From Ascaris suum (Eukaryota; Nematoda; Chromadorea; Rhabditida; Ascarididae): DNA of 64,000 nucleotides. Below the pieces are notes generated by a model. The model was not told the DNA's origin, ran no database searches, and saw only the letters and a program-made list of their open reading frames with translations. Location: assembly GCA_013433145.1 (NCBI GenBank), contig CM024171.1:13097358-13161357 (forward strand), read 5' to 3'. Positions 45,751 through 56,879 of the stretch are shown one piece after another. The position numbers were made by a program, and so were the translations under genes. Numbering within the stretch: position 1 is the stretch's first letter; every line of letters starts with the position of its first letter.

Positions 45751-47448
45751 TTAACAACTCTTTACATCGTATAGTGAACCATCAGTAGTATACATTCCTG
45801 GCTTAAGTGACTTCCAGCGAAACTGACGTCCATTTTGGCAATGGGACCACGCCGTCCACGGCACTGTAGAAATCCTAGTCTCCTCGCATTTGTGCTCCTC
45901 GAAATAACGAAAAAACTGCAATACAAAAGCGGAGTTAGCCCACATTAAAATGTGTTGTACCTTTGTTTAAAGCACACATAGTCGATCTTCTGACCACAGT
46001 TGTCTACTTCCTGGATTCTTGATGAGCAGGATGCTACAGCATATGACACCCTTAGCGAAACTTTCACTTCGTCTGGACTTTCTTTTGTCACGTTTGAGGA
46101 AGCTGAGCTGAACTTTTGCATTAACACATCTTTAAGGCTCACACAAACATCTCAGTATTTCGTTTGAAATCCAGTCAGCGCACTCAACTCCGGAAAAAGA
46201 AATAAAGGAAATTTGGATAATGTTCCCACAAGGCACAAAACGTGATCATAGCATCACAACGAAGGTGCATTTGAGACCGTTGTTGTTTTGCATATTCGTT
46301 AAATAGAATGCATAAAAACTGGGATCGACTTGGAAATTCCATCGGACCCTAGATGTAAATATGACTCTGCTGCGCGATTGTTACAGAACGAGGTAAATAC
46401 TGTACTTACCTGTCTGCGCATTGTGAATGGCCCGCTGGACTTCCATTCCGCATTCATCGATTCACGCATTGTTAGTTCAAATCTAACTGCCTTGTTCGCC
46501 GTGAATGCGAGGTACCATCCTAGAGTGATGTTTTCCCAAATGTACTAGTTTCCACAGCTGCATGCACGGTTTAGCGCTAATTCGGGATGCGGGAACTGAA
46601 GCAAAGAGGACCCTCTCTTCCTCTGAAGAGTTAGCTATATTTCGTGTTGATCGCTGGCTACCGTTGATGTGAAGTAGGGTCTCTTTCCACATGTAATTCC
46701 ATAATCCGAAGAAATCGGGAAAGTGAAGGGACTGCTAGCGAGAGTTCCCCGAGGACAAGGTGTTGTGGTCGCCCCAGCTTCCACGTGGGCTAATGCAAAC
46801 TGAGCATTTCGTTGATCTCCGTTTGCACACTATCACGAACTGCGCAGAGGATAGCGCTTAATGCTTACTCAGAGTTCAGGCCTCAGTCAAATTTCAACAA
46901 AACTCGTTAGATTTCAACCCTCATCCCAATTTTTTAGCACCAAATGCTATAGTGAGGTAATCTGACCAGAGTCTGCAAATACATGAAGCGCTTCTGATCT
47001 AGCACTGAGGTGGTCGCTACGCAACGACGTGCTTCCCTCAAACGCATTTTGTTTCGATCCCCCTTTCAAATATATATAGCCGTAAACAACGAAAACTCCT
47101 TCCTAATGCGCACTCACATGAATTCAGCACTTCTTTTTTTTGGGAGGGGGAGGGGAGAATTGAAACGATCGCTACTGCTAGTGGGTAAGCCCCAATTACT
47201 AGACAGAAATATGGTATAAGTGGATGGAAATTTTTAAGAAGTTAGGGAAAGAGTGGGAGCCTATCCCTAATTTACTGCTCATTTCTAGATCCAAATGAAG
47301 ACAAACCTAACGCAGCAATGGCGAAGATGATAAAGACAAGAGTGAACGTCACACTTGTGAGAATGAATGAGTACTCTTTCAAACGTCTGGCTCTCCTCCG
47401 CATATTCGCCTGCAGTTTGCGGGCATTGACTTTGCCTTTCATAATTGT
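45751..47448 (-). CDS. type II membrane protein with thrombospondin-1-like C-terminus
   Basis: Exons 47448-47307, 46731-46662, 46544-46410, 46182-46143, 46102-45961 and 45915-45751. The first follows TCTTTTCAG six bases before an ATG (47442), as in SL1 trans-splicing, and encodes a basic cytosolic stretch (RRRARRLKEY) then a transmembrane helix (SFILTSVTFTLVFIIFAIAAL). The ectodomain has CGKRPYF, ITLGWYLAF, N-glycosylation sites, CADWISNEILRCLC, VASCSSRIQEVDNCGQ, and finally VPWTAWSHCQNGRQFRWK, a W-x2-W-S-x-C TSP1 signature. Donors GTAAGT (46409) and GTACAA (45960) are strong. Phases agree from 46731 to 45961. The join to the last exon is off by one, in a T6 run at its start. An exon between 47307 and 46731 is missing. 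Family unknown. Confidence 0.5.
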
Positions 47449-47764
47449 CTGAAAAGAATATTGATAAGCATCTTATGAGAAGAGGTGTGAAATTTTTTGT
47501 CTGAAGTTGTCCTTCCTTCTCTGCACCGGTGATCGTTGGCGTTCGAGCGTTCATTCGAACATTACTTCGTTAGTATGTTGCAAACTTTTAGCGTCCACTT
47601 AGAAATCAATACTACCAGAGTGAACAATTTACAAACATAAACGATCGGTGTAGTATAGTTTGGTCGACTGACCTTTTCGTGGTGCGATATAGTACAATAA
47701 GCATGTCTTATTCTGAGTTGAGGAACGTTGCAATATTCGTAAGAGCGGAGAACATCACAACTCT

Positions 47765-48280
47765 TCATTCTTCTAACAGATGCAATTGCATGAAGTGCAT
47801 ATTCTCAGTTTGTCGAAAGAAATATATAACCTGAGCAGAGCACAGTGGCAGCATTCTATCGTCATCAAGTCTGTCCGATCTTTGCGCTTGTTTCTGTGAG
47901 ACTGTCTGTCGAATGGCAGCGCCTGAGCAAGGCTTTCGTATCTCTTTTCTGACCGATTTTGCTTTTGCTGTTTTAAGGTCATTCTGCTCGACATATTTCG
48001 ACCGCTCAGCAACATTTATAGTTTCGTCACTTCCTACAGTGAAGCTTTTCGCTTTTTCCACTGGCAGTACCAATTCCACTTTCTTTAGTAGTGCTAAAAA
48101 TATATTCTCTTGCTTTAATCGCTTTTTGTACCACTTCCTGCTTGCTCACATTGGCTAGACGAGTATCGTAATAATGTTGGATACGCTGGAAGCTCACTTG
48201 CGACGTGCTGCCGGTATTGTTTGTTAGAAAAGTGGCTGTCCTTGTATCCCCTTGAATGCTTGTTCACGCTAAATACATAT
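47765..48280 (-). CDS. probable cytosolic N-terminal coding region upstream of the TSP1-like exons
   Basis: Two - strand frames are convincingly protein-like. One, 48230-48090, reads QRIQHYYDTRLANVSKQEVV... ; the other, 48030-47820, reads DETINVAERSKYVEQNDLK ... RLDDDRMLPLCSAQ. They join in phase 1 across a 37-nt intron (GTACTG ... CACTGTAG), giving a Lys/Gln-rich soluble segment. Downstream, an ATG exon (47754-47661, SCDVLRSYEYCNVPQ ... HHEK, donor GTCAGT) fits phase 0 into the membrane-anchor exon. It may therefore be the cytosolic part of the type II protein or a separate gene. Confidence 0.38.
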
Positions 48281-48507
48281 GAGGTTATATGAAGGCCGTA
48301 TTTCTTATATGAAGGCCGCTCACGTACTTAATCGTATAAACAGCGGCAAAATCCGTATGGCTGCATTTTCTTGTGAAGTTGAGCCATTCCCTAGACTTTC
48401 TGCAAAGCAAGCGGAAAGCCTACTGGAAGGAATGCTGCGATATGCAGTTTTGCATTCTATCTTCTCATGTGATCAGTCGGTTTCATGATTCAGCAGCAAG
48501 TAATAAA

Positions 48508-48606
48508 ATGTGCGAAATAATGCTTCCGTTTTTCGCCGCTCTAACCGTTCTCATATCGCAAACAAAAGATTCCAGTTATTGTGGCTGTAGCATTTTCAGC
48601 GCTTGA
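48508..48606 (+). CDS. possible short secreted peptide
   Basis: ATG frame of 32 codons with a signal-like start (MLPFFAALTVLISQ) and a C-x-C near the end (SYCGCSIFSA). An AATAAA near 48749 lies downstream. An alternative + strand reading removes a 40-nt GTGAGA...TTGCAG intron at 48617-48656. Support is weak. Confidence 0.17.
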   Translation: MCEIMLPFFAALTVLISQTKDSSYCGCSIFSA

Positions 48607-48610
48607 TGTT

Positions 48611-48654
48611 GCAATGGTGAGAGAGCATCACATGATGCTCTCTCTCATCATTGC
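48611..48654. repeat. 44-bp inverted repeat coincident with a candidate 40-nt intron
   Basis: GCAATG-GTGAGAGAGCATCA pairs with TGATGCTCTCTCTCATCATTGC with one 2-base bulge. The two arms also contain a GTGAGA donor-like and a CATTGCAG acceptor-like sequence. Confidence 0.7.
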
Positions 48655-48713
48655 AGAATGTGAACAGGGGGAACGGTTGTGGAGGAAGGAAGAAGGGCTT
48701 CCTAAAGAAGTAA

Positions 48714-49184
48714 CTATTTCGAATGCTCCTTTTCATGTAAAGCTGTCGAATAAATTTGTGTAAAAGTTATCGGAAAACAGACTTCAAGTGAATGTAACAG
48801 CCGCCTCTGTAAGCAGCTTCGTATTTTTAATCCCTTCCCTTTGATATCCCGTTTGGGGGCAGCGGAAACTAGGCCCACTCTTCTACTGAAACAAGTCAGT
48901 ACATTGTTAAATGCGGTAGCATGTGAATATGAGCATGGAAAACGCACATTTAAACAAAAAGAATGGATAAGCATGCCACAAAATCCCGACAACAAAAGTC
49001 CCTCTACCAATTCCTTCTTTCCCCTACCAGTCTCTTCTATTACGCATCGCCCGAAGCAGGTGCGATAGCTATAAGTTCTTGCTCGACATTGCACGCAAAT
49101 GTCGCGGTATGAGACGATATCTTCCAAACTGTTGGGCTCTGGATCACTGTCATATGTGCTCCAGGATTGTGGGACATTTTGCAT
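48714..49184 (-). CDS. uncharacterised protein, candidate first and second exons
   Basis: ATG at 49184 starts a strongly protein-like segment (QNVPQSWSTYDSDPEPNSLE, DICVQCRARTYSYRTCFGR) with C-x2-C and a further Cys. The frame stays open to 48714, but the region before a TTGTTTCAG acceptor at about 48893 looks like intron, and the frame after it (RRVGLVSAAPKRDIKGKG) looks coding again. No phase-2 donor of good quality joins them. It could also be the 5' end of the gene at 45.7-48.3 kb. Confidence 0.35.
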   Translation of the reverse strand: MQNVPQSWSTYDSDPEPNSLEDIVSYRDICVQCRARTYSYRTCFGRCVIEETGRGKKELVEGLLLSGFCGMLIHSFCLNVRFPCSYSHATAFNNVLTCFSRRVGLVSAAPKRDIKGKGLKIRSCLQRRLLHSLEVCFPITFTQIYSTALHEKEHSK

Positions 49185-50047
49185 GGACTTAGTATCAGAT
49201 TCTTCTTCCCGTTTTCTTAACTATTGCTTTCGTTAGTGAATGATACAAAACCTTACGTTTTAACGTCTGACGTTTTTGCCAACTTGAACTGCAGAAGCGG
49301 ATTCTGTCATGTGAAGGCTTATTGAGTTACCACGACGCTACGTATTCAACTGAGAGTATACCTATCACAAAACCGCATGGAACAAAAAACAAAGGAACTT
49401 CATCAATGACGCTCTCCGTTACTGATGATGAACGTGAAGGCTGATTTGTTAATCAAATTCTTCTAGCATGCAGTACAGTTTCCAAGCTTGCTTGAACCTT
49501 GTACCTTCAGAGTTTTCTCAAAAGTTAGCCTTGAAAACACCTTAGAAAAGTTTCTCGTTCATATGACCCTCATTTTCGCGGTCATCTGTTAAGCGCTTCT
49601 TCCGAATATACAGTAGTACGATGAGGACAGTAGCATTCATTTTGAATGAAATCTTCAACGTGAATAAATTTGTATCCTTCAAAGCTCAGCCTTTGAAAAG
49701 TGCAAAAACTCCCGCAGTAATCTGTTACAGTTCTTCTCCCAGCTACAAATTCCTGTTCATTGCAACCCGTTCCACAAAATAAAAGGAAGACCTGAAGCCC
49801 TGGAGCTTATAAATAAGCTTTTCTAGTACAACTCTCAAAGGCGAGTGAACGACATGAGAGTAGCACCTCTAAGAGTTCGTCTTCATTTCCAGACGCAGCT
49901 GCCTGAGAACTGGTACCACTTATGCGAAGCAATGTGAGAAGTGAGTTAACTGTGGCGAGTTCGTGAATGGCTTTTGACTGTTAAACAGGATCATCGCCAT
50001 TTCCTCATCTTTTGTGCCGTCATAAGCGAGCGTAGGCGATTGCACAG
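49185..50047. other. intergenic, no supported gene
   Basis: No motif, repeat or splice-supported exon seen. Confidence 0.35.
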
Positions 50048-50232
50048 TGTGCCGAATGCGCTCTGATGTGAACCATGCTGCTGCAGTGCAAAGGATGCAT
50101 TCCTATCCTAACTATCCAGCAATTTGTGAACCTGTTTTCGTTCCATTCGGCTGCGTTGTATCACCTTCTTCCGCCTCCTCTACAATCGATTCTTCCAGTC
50201 GTGGCATTAGTTCCTGTCAAGAGGTTTTCTGA
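50048..50232 (+). CDS. orphan C-terminal exon, unknown protein
   Basis: Follows a GGCGATTGCACAG acceptor and runs to TGA at 50230. The sequence includes MHSYPNYPAICEPVFVPFGC and a Ser-rich tail ending GISSCQEVF. Three or four Cys suggest an extracellular protein. No start is found. Confidence 0.25.
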
Positions 50233-50861
50233 ACGCCGATATTTAGGATTGCATCAAAAAAGTGGGTCGTAGAACGGTGGCACGATGATGACCGAATACA
50301 TCGAACCATTTGTGATCGTGAAAAAGGGAATGAGGAGTAGCGTGTACAAGGGCGCGATGCTCCTTTTATCATCTTCCTGCCTCTCTCCCTTGCTTCCCAG
50401 GTTGGGTATCGTCCCAGCTTACTGAATAACTGTAGTTAATTACCATCCTGCCGAAGCATGGTGATATAAGACAGTTAATTTACAAACTGTGCAAAATGCC
50501 TTCCTATGATTTTATGCTACAGAGCGGTGGACATCTACTGGCAAAATAATAGCATTTTCATATGATTAGTTGAGAAGTGCCGTCGTTGAAATGATTACTC
50601 GTAATGCCGCTCTCATTCGCAAAAGTGTTGAAATTCCAGGATTCTTCCCTTCCTTTCGATCAAGCTTGAGAAGAGTTTGAATCATTCGTTCTTGCTAGCT
50701 GCTAGTGCCTGTTGCTCTATTTCTGCTCCGAAATGCTGCACTGAATTTTTTGTCATAACGACCGGAAAGTAAACGAGTTGTTTAGTTGCCTTTGGACTCA
50801 TTTGAAGTGTTCGCTGCTCAAATAAGATGAACTAGAGTGGAGCGGAATGAGTTCTCTTTCA

Positions 50862-51163
50862 TCAGTACATTGCCGCTGAGAAGCCCCAACTAACAACAAA
50901 TAACTGCAAGCCAACTATGTCCTTGTCTATGCGAGCGTGTTGGGAGAGTACATCAACAACACTGCTCCATTTAGCTCGAATGTTCCCATGACAAAACTTA
51001 CAGCTTTCTTTGCGGAAGTCGGTCGTAAGAGTTTGTTCTTACGTAAGGAGATGAGTTTGCGCAGCTTCTTAATGCTGGAGCCGGTGTTCGTATGTGCACT
51101 GAAACATCGTGCCATAAATGACCAGAAACTGTCAGTAGAACGTTGAAGCTTGCTGTCGCGCAT
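50862..51163 (-). CDS. small basic CxxC protein, two-exon model
   Basis: Exon 51163-51043 (ATG start, GTAAGA donor) and exon 51007-50862 (acceptor CGCAAAG, stop TGA) join in phase 1 to give 88 residues. The first exon reads STDSFWSFMARCFSAHTNTG then a Lys/Arg-rich helix. The second opens SCKFCHGNIRAKWSSVVDVL and ends VGLQLFVVSWGFSAAMY. The single C-x2-C could bind metal with other ligands or be coincidental. The intron would be 35 nt, very short, and an unspliced 78-codon frame also exists. Family unknown. Confidence 0.35.
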
Positions 51164-51169
51164 AATATG

Positions 51170-53211
51170 TAAGCACTTATCAAAACTAATCTTGATTCAT
51201 TAAATTGTCAAAAACTGTTATGTTGTTGAACACCGAGTAATGGATGACAAGGACAGCTTCTTTGAAGTTCTATCACCTTATCTCTTTATGAGGGAAAACG
51301 AATACGACGCTTATAGTGAATCCAACGGTGATTTTTGTTTGAAGGTTAACTGAGTCAAAAATGGAGCACATTAGTGTATGAGTTCGTGAAAAGGTAAGAT
51401 ATTTTTTGAACAGAGTGGAGAATAATGACACCGATCGAGCATCAAGTATACATGCGCATGCATGTGAAGCATGAAGTGAAGTGAAAGCAAATCAAATCGA
51501 ACAACAAGTCGGAGTGTTTCAGTTACTCATTTCTTAGATATTTGGTGCATCTTTCCAGGATTGAATTAAACCGTCCACCTTGTAGATGTTGCTTAATTGC
51601 CTACATAACGGAAGCCGTGACATCTACAGTCTGCACTGCTAGTACAAAGAAGCCTTTCCTTGCGTTACGTCTATGCTAGTGCCGCACTAGCTTAGCTCAT
51701 GTGTTTTGTCGTAACTCCTGCAACGAACAGGAACTCATCGAATAATTCCATCCCTAGAAGGCTACAAATAATTTTTTAAGTTGGGTGGGGTCGAGTTTCA
51801 ATCCACGAAGTAGCAAAAAATCGAGCTTTAAGAAATGTTTTTCGAGAAAGGGAAATCTGTCCTGCGTTGTTATAATGTTTGCATAGTATTCCTCCGTATT
51901 ATTAAGTGCTGAACGTTTGGGAAAGAAAACCCTCTAATCGCATAGATTCGAGGATTTCATGCGAGAGTAATTACGCGTGAGTGAAGAAATTAGGTAAAGG
52001 ATGTATGTGAAAAATGGAGACGAATGCATTTCTGCAAAATTACTGAGATTATGCAAAGGGAGGTAGAAACAATTTTGGAAATATGCTATGCAATGAGACT
52101 TAGTATGGAAATTTTGTGGCTGCAGAATTTGGTAATCCTCGGAGCGGAAGAAGAAACGCTCTAAAAATGCACTTTTGCGCGTGCATAATGGTTTTGCTAT
52201 CGATGGCCAATTAACTTTCGCCATCCGAAATGTTGCTTCAATAGGATGGAAAGAGTGGAGTCATGAAGTTTTCGACAGCGTTTCAAAAATAGTGGTGCTC
52301 CCAGACCGGTGATAGTAATCAAACGAAGTTCCTCCCGGCCAGTAATCAACCGAAGGTGGTGGCTTGCAACTGAGGTTGGTTGGGACCGAATTCATCTATC
52401 GATCGATTCCAGACCAAAGAGTTTCACTTGCAACCGATGAGAACAATAAAAAGCCACGGCCGAATTTCGGTCGATAGAAACTGACCGAGACTTCGGTCTT
52501 CGTCCACGATTTCGTTATTGTCACTGTGCTCTAAGTACGAAACTAATGCATTACACGTGCGATCCACTTGAACCTGAGCCTCGTTCATGTTTTCTCAGTG
52601 AGGGATCGGTTTCTTTCTTCTGCGAATCACTCGTCTTCTTTGTGCTGCCTAAAATATTCAGCATCGCTGACACGATACATCACCCAAAAATGAAAGCTGT
52701 CGATCCGACGTGAACTTCGTACCGAATTCTTCTTACTCGATTTAGATCAGCTGTGTTGCAAAATCATTTGTTGCAAAATCGGCTAGCCTCACAGAATACC
52801 TTGCTTTTCGCTTCCCTCACCCCGTTGCACTCTTCATTGTTCTTGTGTGGTGATTATTGGAGGAGGTGGGGGAAGAAAGTTAGGAGTCAAAACTAATAAA
52901 AGTTAATTATTTCTGTTTGGGTCACCTTGAAAGCTTCTTTCAGCAATAGCTTAGATATATGTTGTCCAAGCAGATAACATTTCGAAGGATATACGAAACT
53001 AAGTTCAGATTTTGTAACGCAAACTGATTTAGATATATAACTGCGTGGCTATAATTTATTGGTCGCCATGCTGAAACACGAGAGCGTAATGCTTCAACTT
53101 ATCGAGTTTGAACGGTTGGGAAATCTGCAGCGTTAAAAAAATGGCCCAAATTGAGAGCATAGATGCGCACTGACGTTTACTCAGCGTGTAGTACTGAGCA
53201 TTTCGATGGTT
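51170..53211. other. intergenic, one doubtful ORF and repeat debris
   Basis: The - strand ATG frame 51934-52224 (96 codons, MAKVNWPSIAKPLC...) has no splice or motif support. Around 52280-52510 short CGGTCGAT/CCGGCC motifs resemble those at about 19390-19450 and look like a degenerate repeat. Confidence 0.3.
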
Positions 53212-53512
53212 TCATTTGTTTCGGAACAACTCTGAAGTTCGCCACTTGCTACTTCTGATATCAGCGCCTTTGGCATATATCAATTTCAGCCGGCTTTCGC
53301 GCCCTCCCACAACGAGAAATTTTTGTACATAGTTATCCTCGTTGTCCCAAGTAGTGCCTACTTTCGGAACCGAGAAAATCGAGAGGCAGCAAAGCCGGGA
53401 GAAGAAAGAGATTTCAATGCCTTCAAAAAAATCAATGGACTCAGAACGCAACTTCTTCAGAGGCCAACATTTCACCGGCAAAATTATTAGCCCAAAATGT
53501 TGATTAGCGATC
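53212..53512 (-). CDS. uncharacterised protein, ~100-codon C-terminal exon
   Basis: Strong acceptor GCTTGATTTCCATACAG precedes 53512 (incoming phase 2). The frame runs to TGA at 53212. The translation is solidly protein-like (IANQHFGLIILPVKCWPLKK, FLVVGGRESRLKLIYAKGAD, SSKWRTSELFRNK) with a CC pair. A possible internal intron (about 53360-53440, T-rich before CCGAAAG) cannot be excluded. No domain recognised and upstream exons not located. Confidence 0.38.
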
Positions 53513-54396
53513 CTGTATGGAAATCAAGCGCAAATATGATTTCGCTTTATTAATGACGCAGTTCTGTATCTCCATATTTCAACCTATTTGATGTTTGCAG
53601 TAATGCTACAATCTTTATATTTGAGGTTGGTTCTAATTGTTTAGCTTCACATTGTACACCGCTGTTTTTTACGCGGACAGTAAGCAAGTAAATGAGGATT
53701 TGTAACCGATAGGCACCCTTCCAGAAAACAAGCTCGAAACACGATCAAACATTATCAAACTATTTCTGAGCAGATTTGAGAGGCAAACAGTGCGATTGCG
53801 ATGCGAACCAAATTGTCTCATCGGAATACTCCTTTAGAGCCTCCGTTCGAGCCCAATATGCGTGTATACTTCATTCTCTTGGGCACTTTTCCATTTTTAA
53901 GACACAGAGCTAGGCTCCCTGTGGGTGATCTAGATCTCAGAATATACATAACACTTTAGCGTCGCTTATCTCCCCTTCGCAAGACTTAACAGATGGTGTT
54001 CACAGGGCTTGATTCCTAAATGAGTTAACTTGTGCCTGCGAATTTTACCATTCACGGTAAGAAAGTGTGGTGTGGTCAGGCAGGTTGGCGCAAGGAATCG
54101 CTCGTGCTTATGAGATGTTAGAAAGCGAAATCTCATAGCTGCCCAGCCTTACATCCTATAACTCCAGCTCAGCGGCATAGAAGAATTGCATTTCTCAAGC
54201 ATACCTGTTTCTCCCGATCCATCCATTCACCTTCGAACCGAACCGCTCGTTATGACTATGAAAAAACAAATGGGGATACTGAAGCATCGAATAATTTCTG
54301 GCCAGCATGTAAATCTCTGTACAACAACATTTAAAATGTTTATATTCTCTAATATATATGTATCCGCGTTCTTCCTTCATTCTATTGATGAACTAG
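53513..54396. other. intergenic or intron sequence
   Basis: Nothing supportable except the upstream extension of the 54.4-kb frame (from 54186), which is hydrophobic and probably intronic. Confidence 0.3.
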
Positions 54397-54578
54397 TGAA
54401 CGTGGAAAGGTTGAGTCTGGTAATAGATACACTTGCGCCTTATAACTCTGTACGATTTTCTCTGCTCGATCCTCCTGTTTCCGAGAAAGTGGCAAACCTT
54501 CCATTTGCAGAAGCGAATTCTGTCTCATCGATGATCGAATTTGCATTGGAACAGATCGAGGAAATGAATTTAGTTTGA
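54397..54578 (+). CDS. uncharacterised protein, C-terminal exon
   Basis: Acceptor GATGAACTAG (54396), incoming phase 1, stop TGA at 54576. Translation NVERLSLVIDTLAPYNSVRF ... SEKVANLPFAEANSVSSM ... ALEQIEEMNLV is amphipathic and clearly protein-like. A longer open frame extends to 54186, so the acceptor may lie upstream. No family recognised. Confidence 0.38.
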
Positions 54579-56014
54579 GTTAGTATTGAATGACGATGGT
54601 TCGAAATCATTTGGATGTATTGCTGGACAGTAGTTCTGAATATTATCGAAACACTTTCATTACTTACTGCCCATTCATTTTGGAATATTGAACTCCTGCA
54701 CTGTCTCTTTATTCGGTTTCTGATGTCGTATCATTTTCGATAATATTCAAAACAGTCCTAGTTGTATTTCTTTGTACAAAGCTTACTGTGGTCTGTGGAG
54801 GTGAAAATGGCTCATAGCACTGCGTTTAGTATCGCTTCAGGTATGAACTGAAGGCAACAAGTTAAATTCAGCTGAGCTGACCAGATCTGAGATAGCTTCA
54901 GGGTAACCTAGCTGACTCCCCAACCCCGTCCCAACATAACAACGCGAGAAAAATATTGCCGCATAACAGACCTCTATAAAATGGATGCGGAACAGAGAAC
55001 AGCTAGATAACGAGCCGTCTGTGCCCGACTTCGAAGCTACTCAGAACGGCAGTATTAGCTTTCCTGTGCGAGGCCCCAAAACTCAAATTTTCATGTTCTG
55101 GACCCTCCAACATAATTTTCTCTGCCCTTCCAAAAAATTACATTCGGGAAAATCAAGAAAAATTATGCGCATTTCCCAAAAAAGTTCTTTGAACACTTGA
55201 TCTTAGCTACATCTACAGCTCCACAGACCTCTCGTTCGAAAGATGCTTTACAGGAACCAAGTAGAAATAGGTTTTGGTGACTCATCACCTTCCTCCCAGA
55301 AAAGCACTACAATCAGAAATGCTCGGAAGACATCAAACTCTTTGGTCTTTGGCTTATTTCGAATTCAGCCAACCGCCATGACCGAATGCGTCACTGTCAA
55401 CTGAGCGAACAGCGTATGCGCGTGTCCTTGAATCTATACAGTTGGCAACGATCGAGAAGCAATTATCAAAAATCTGCTTCGCTGTGAACGCATTTTTGAT
55501 CCTTTCAAATCGCTTCCTTTATCGAAGTTACTTTCCTCTGTGTGAGTAGTTCGAAGGTGCTGGTTGGAGATGCCACTAGCTCACGGCGCCGACGGCACCA
55601 ATACAAGCGCAGCTCGGTTCGCTGTTCGCACCGAGTGTGACCAGCTTCCCTGCAATTATGCCCTCTTTTCCATACCGGCGTAGCTCGACATTCTATTGTT
55701 CATTTTTATATATGTTGCATTGTTCCAAATTGCACTCACAGAAAGCTCTAAATGATTCGTCATTCATTCGATTCGTCGCCGCTGTACTGTGTAGTTCTGA
55801 AAGGTGAAGTATGTTTTCGCTCACTGAAGCGCCACTGCATTATTAACCCGTTATGTCGGCGTTTGCTCAGCGATGGCGCATATATTATTTTTTCCTATTG
55901 AACACATATACAACCTGTTATCTCTCTCAAAAAATATGTGCAGTTTCATACGCTCCTAACACCGATCCCCGTGGTCGGATATTAAGCGCTTCAGAGAAAG
56001 CTGGTTAATCTTAG
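54579..56014. other. intergenic, no supported gene
   Basis: A short CAGCTCGGTTCGCTGTTCGCAC block near 55608-55630 resembles the end of the foldback/hairpin family at 2.9 and 25.6 kb. No gene seen. Confidence 0.3.
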
Positions 56015-56102
56015 TTTGAAAAGCTGCTGTTGGCTTTATTTGCTATTTTATTCATCACCGATGCAGAGACTATTAAGGAGCAGGAGTTTGCGCAGATCGC
56101 AG
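56015..56102 (+). CDS. signal-peptide exon of a small secreted protein
   Basis: A good acceptor (GGTTAATCTTAG) opens a frame reading FEKLLLALFAILFITDA then ETIKEQEFAQIAG, ending at a GTGTGC donor (phase 1). An in-frame TAG follows at 56120-56122 if not spliced. With an initiating Met contributed by a preceding exon this would be a standard signal peptide. The mature part and family are unknown. Confidence 0.3.
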
Positions 56103-56879
56103 GTGTGCATGATCTCTTCTAGCGCAGGAGCAACTAAGACGATTGATGTTAAGATAAGGAGTCGAAGAGAAAGTGAAAACGGCATTTTTCCGTGTAGTGT
56201 GAGGGATGTGCAGAGTGCAGTCAGTAGAGGTTTCATCGAAGCAGCACTTCAAACATGAGATTTTCACTTAGCTTGACCACTTTGTTACCTAAATTCTAAT
56301 TAGTCTGCTATAGCTGGAGGTTTGGTCTGATCGCGCTTTGATGAAACTTTGCGCGTAGGCATTTGTTATTGCTATGTACGGCACCTCTTACGTGTTTCTT
56401 GCTTCTTACGTGTTTCTCGCGCGGTCGCATTATGCATGCACCGCTAAACTTTGAGTCGCTCTTCACCCATGACGCAGTGCAAAATCGAAGTGAAAGCATC
56501 TAGTGAACAAGTGTTCAAGTGAACAGTGCAACGATTAATTTGAGGGTTCTATTGCGCATTTGCTTCGGTCATTATTTGTGATGGGATTAAGTTGTTGGCA
56601 TCATGAAGTAGCGAATATCACTTGCAGAGGAAAACCGAAAAGAAGCAGATGGGGCGTTGGCTGTGCATATTAGAGAGAGCGAAGTCGTTATCCCCGAGTG
56701 TTTAGAAATATCTTAAGAACCGTTGTGTGGATGATTTAATATACGCTGTAAGATAGAATTTCGTTCACAAAGTAAACAAAAACTATTCTGTTCTAAGAGA
56801 GTATATCTATCAAAATGCGCTGGAATCTATGCAAGCAATTGAAACATGGAAAATGGAACGCTATGCTTGTCTCATTTCA

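Noticed and set aside
53820..53860. possible tRNA B box (GTTCGAGCCC)
   Set aside because: No matching A box or foldable acceptor and anticodon stems around it.
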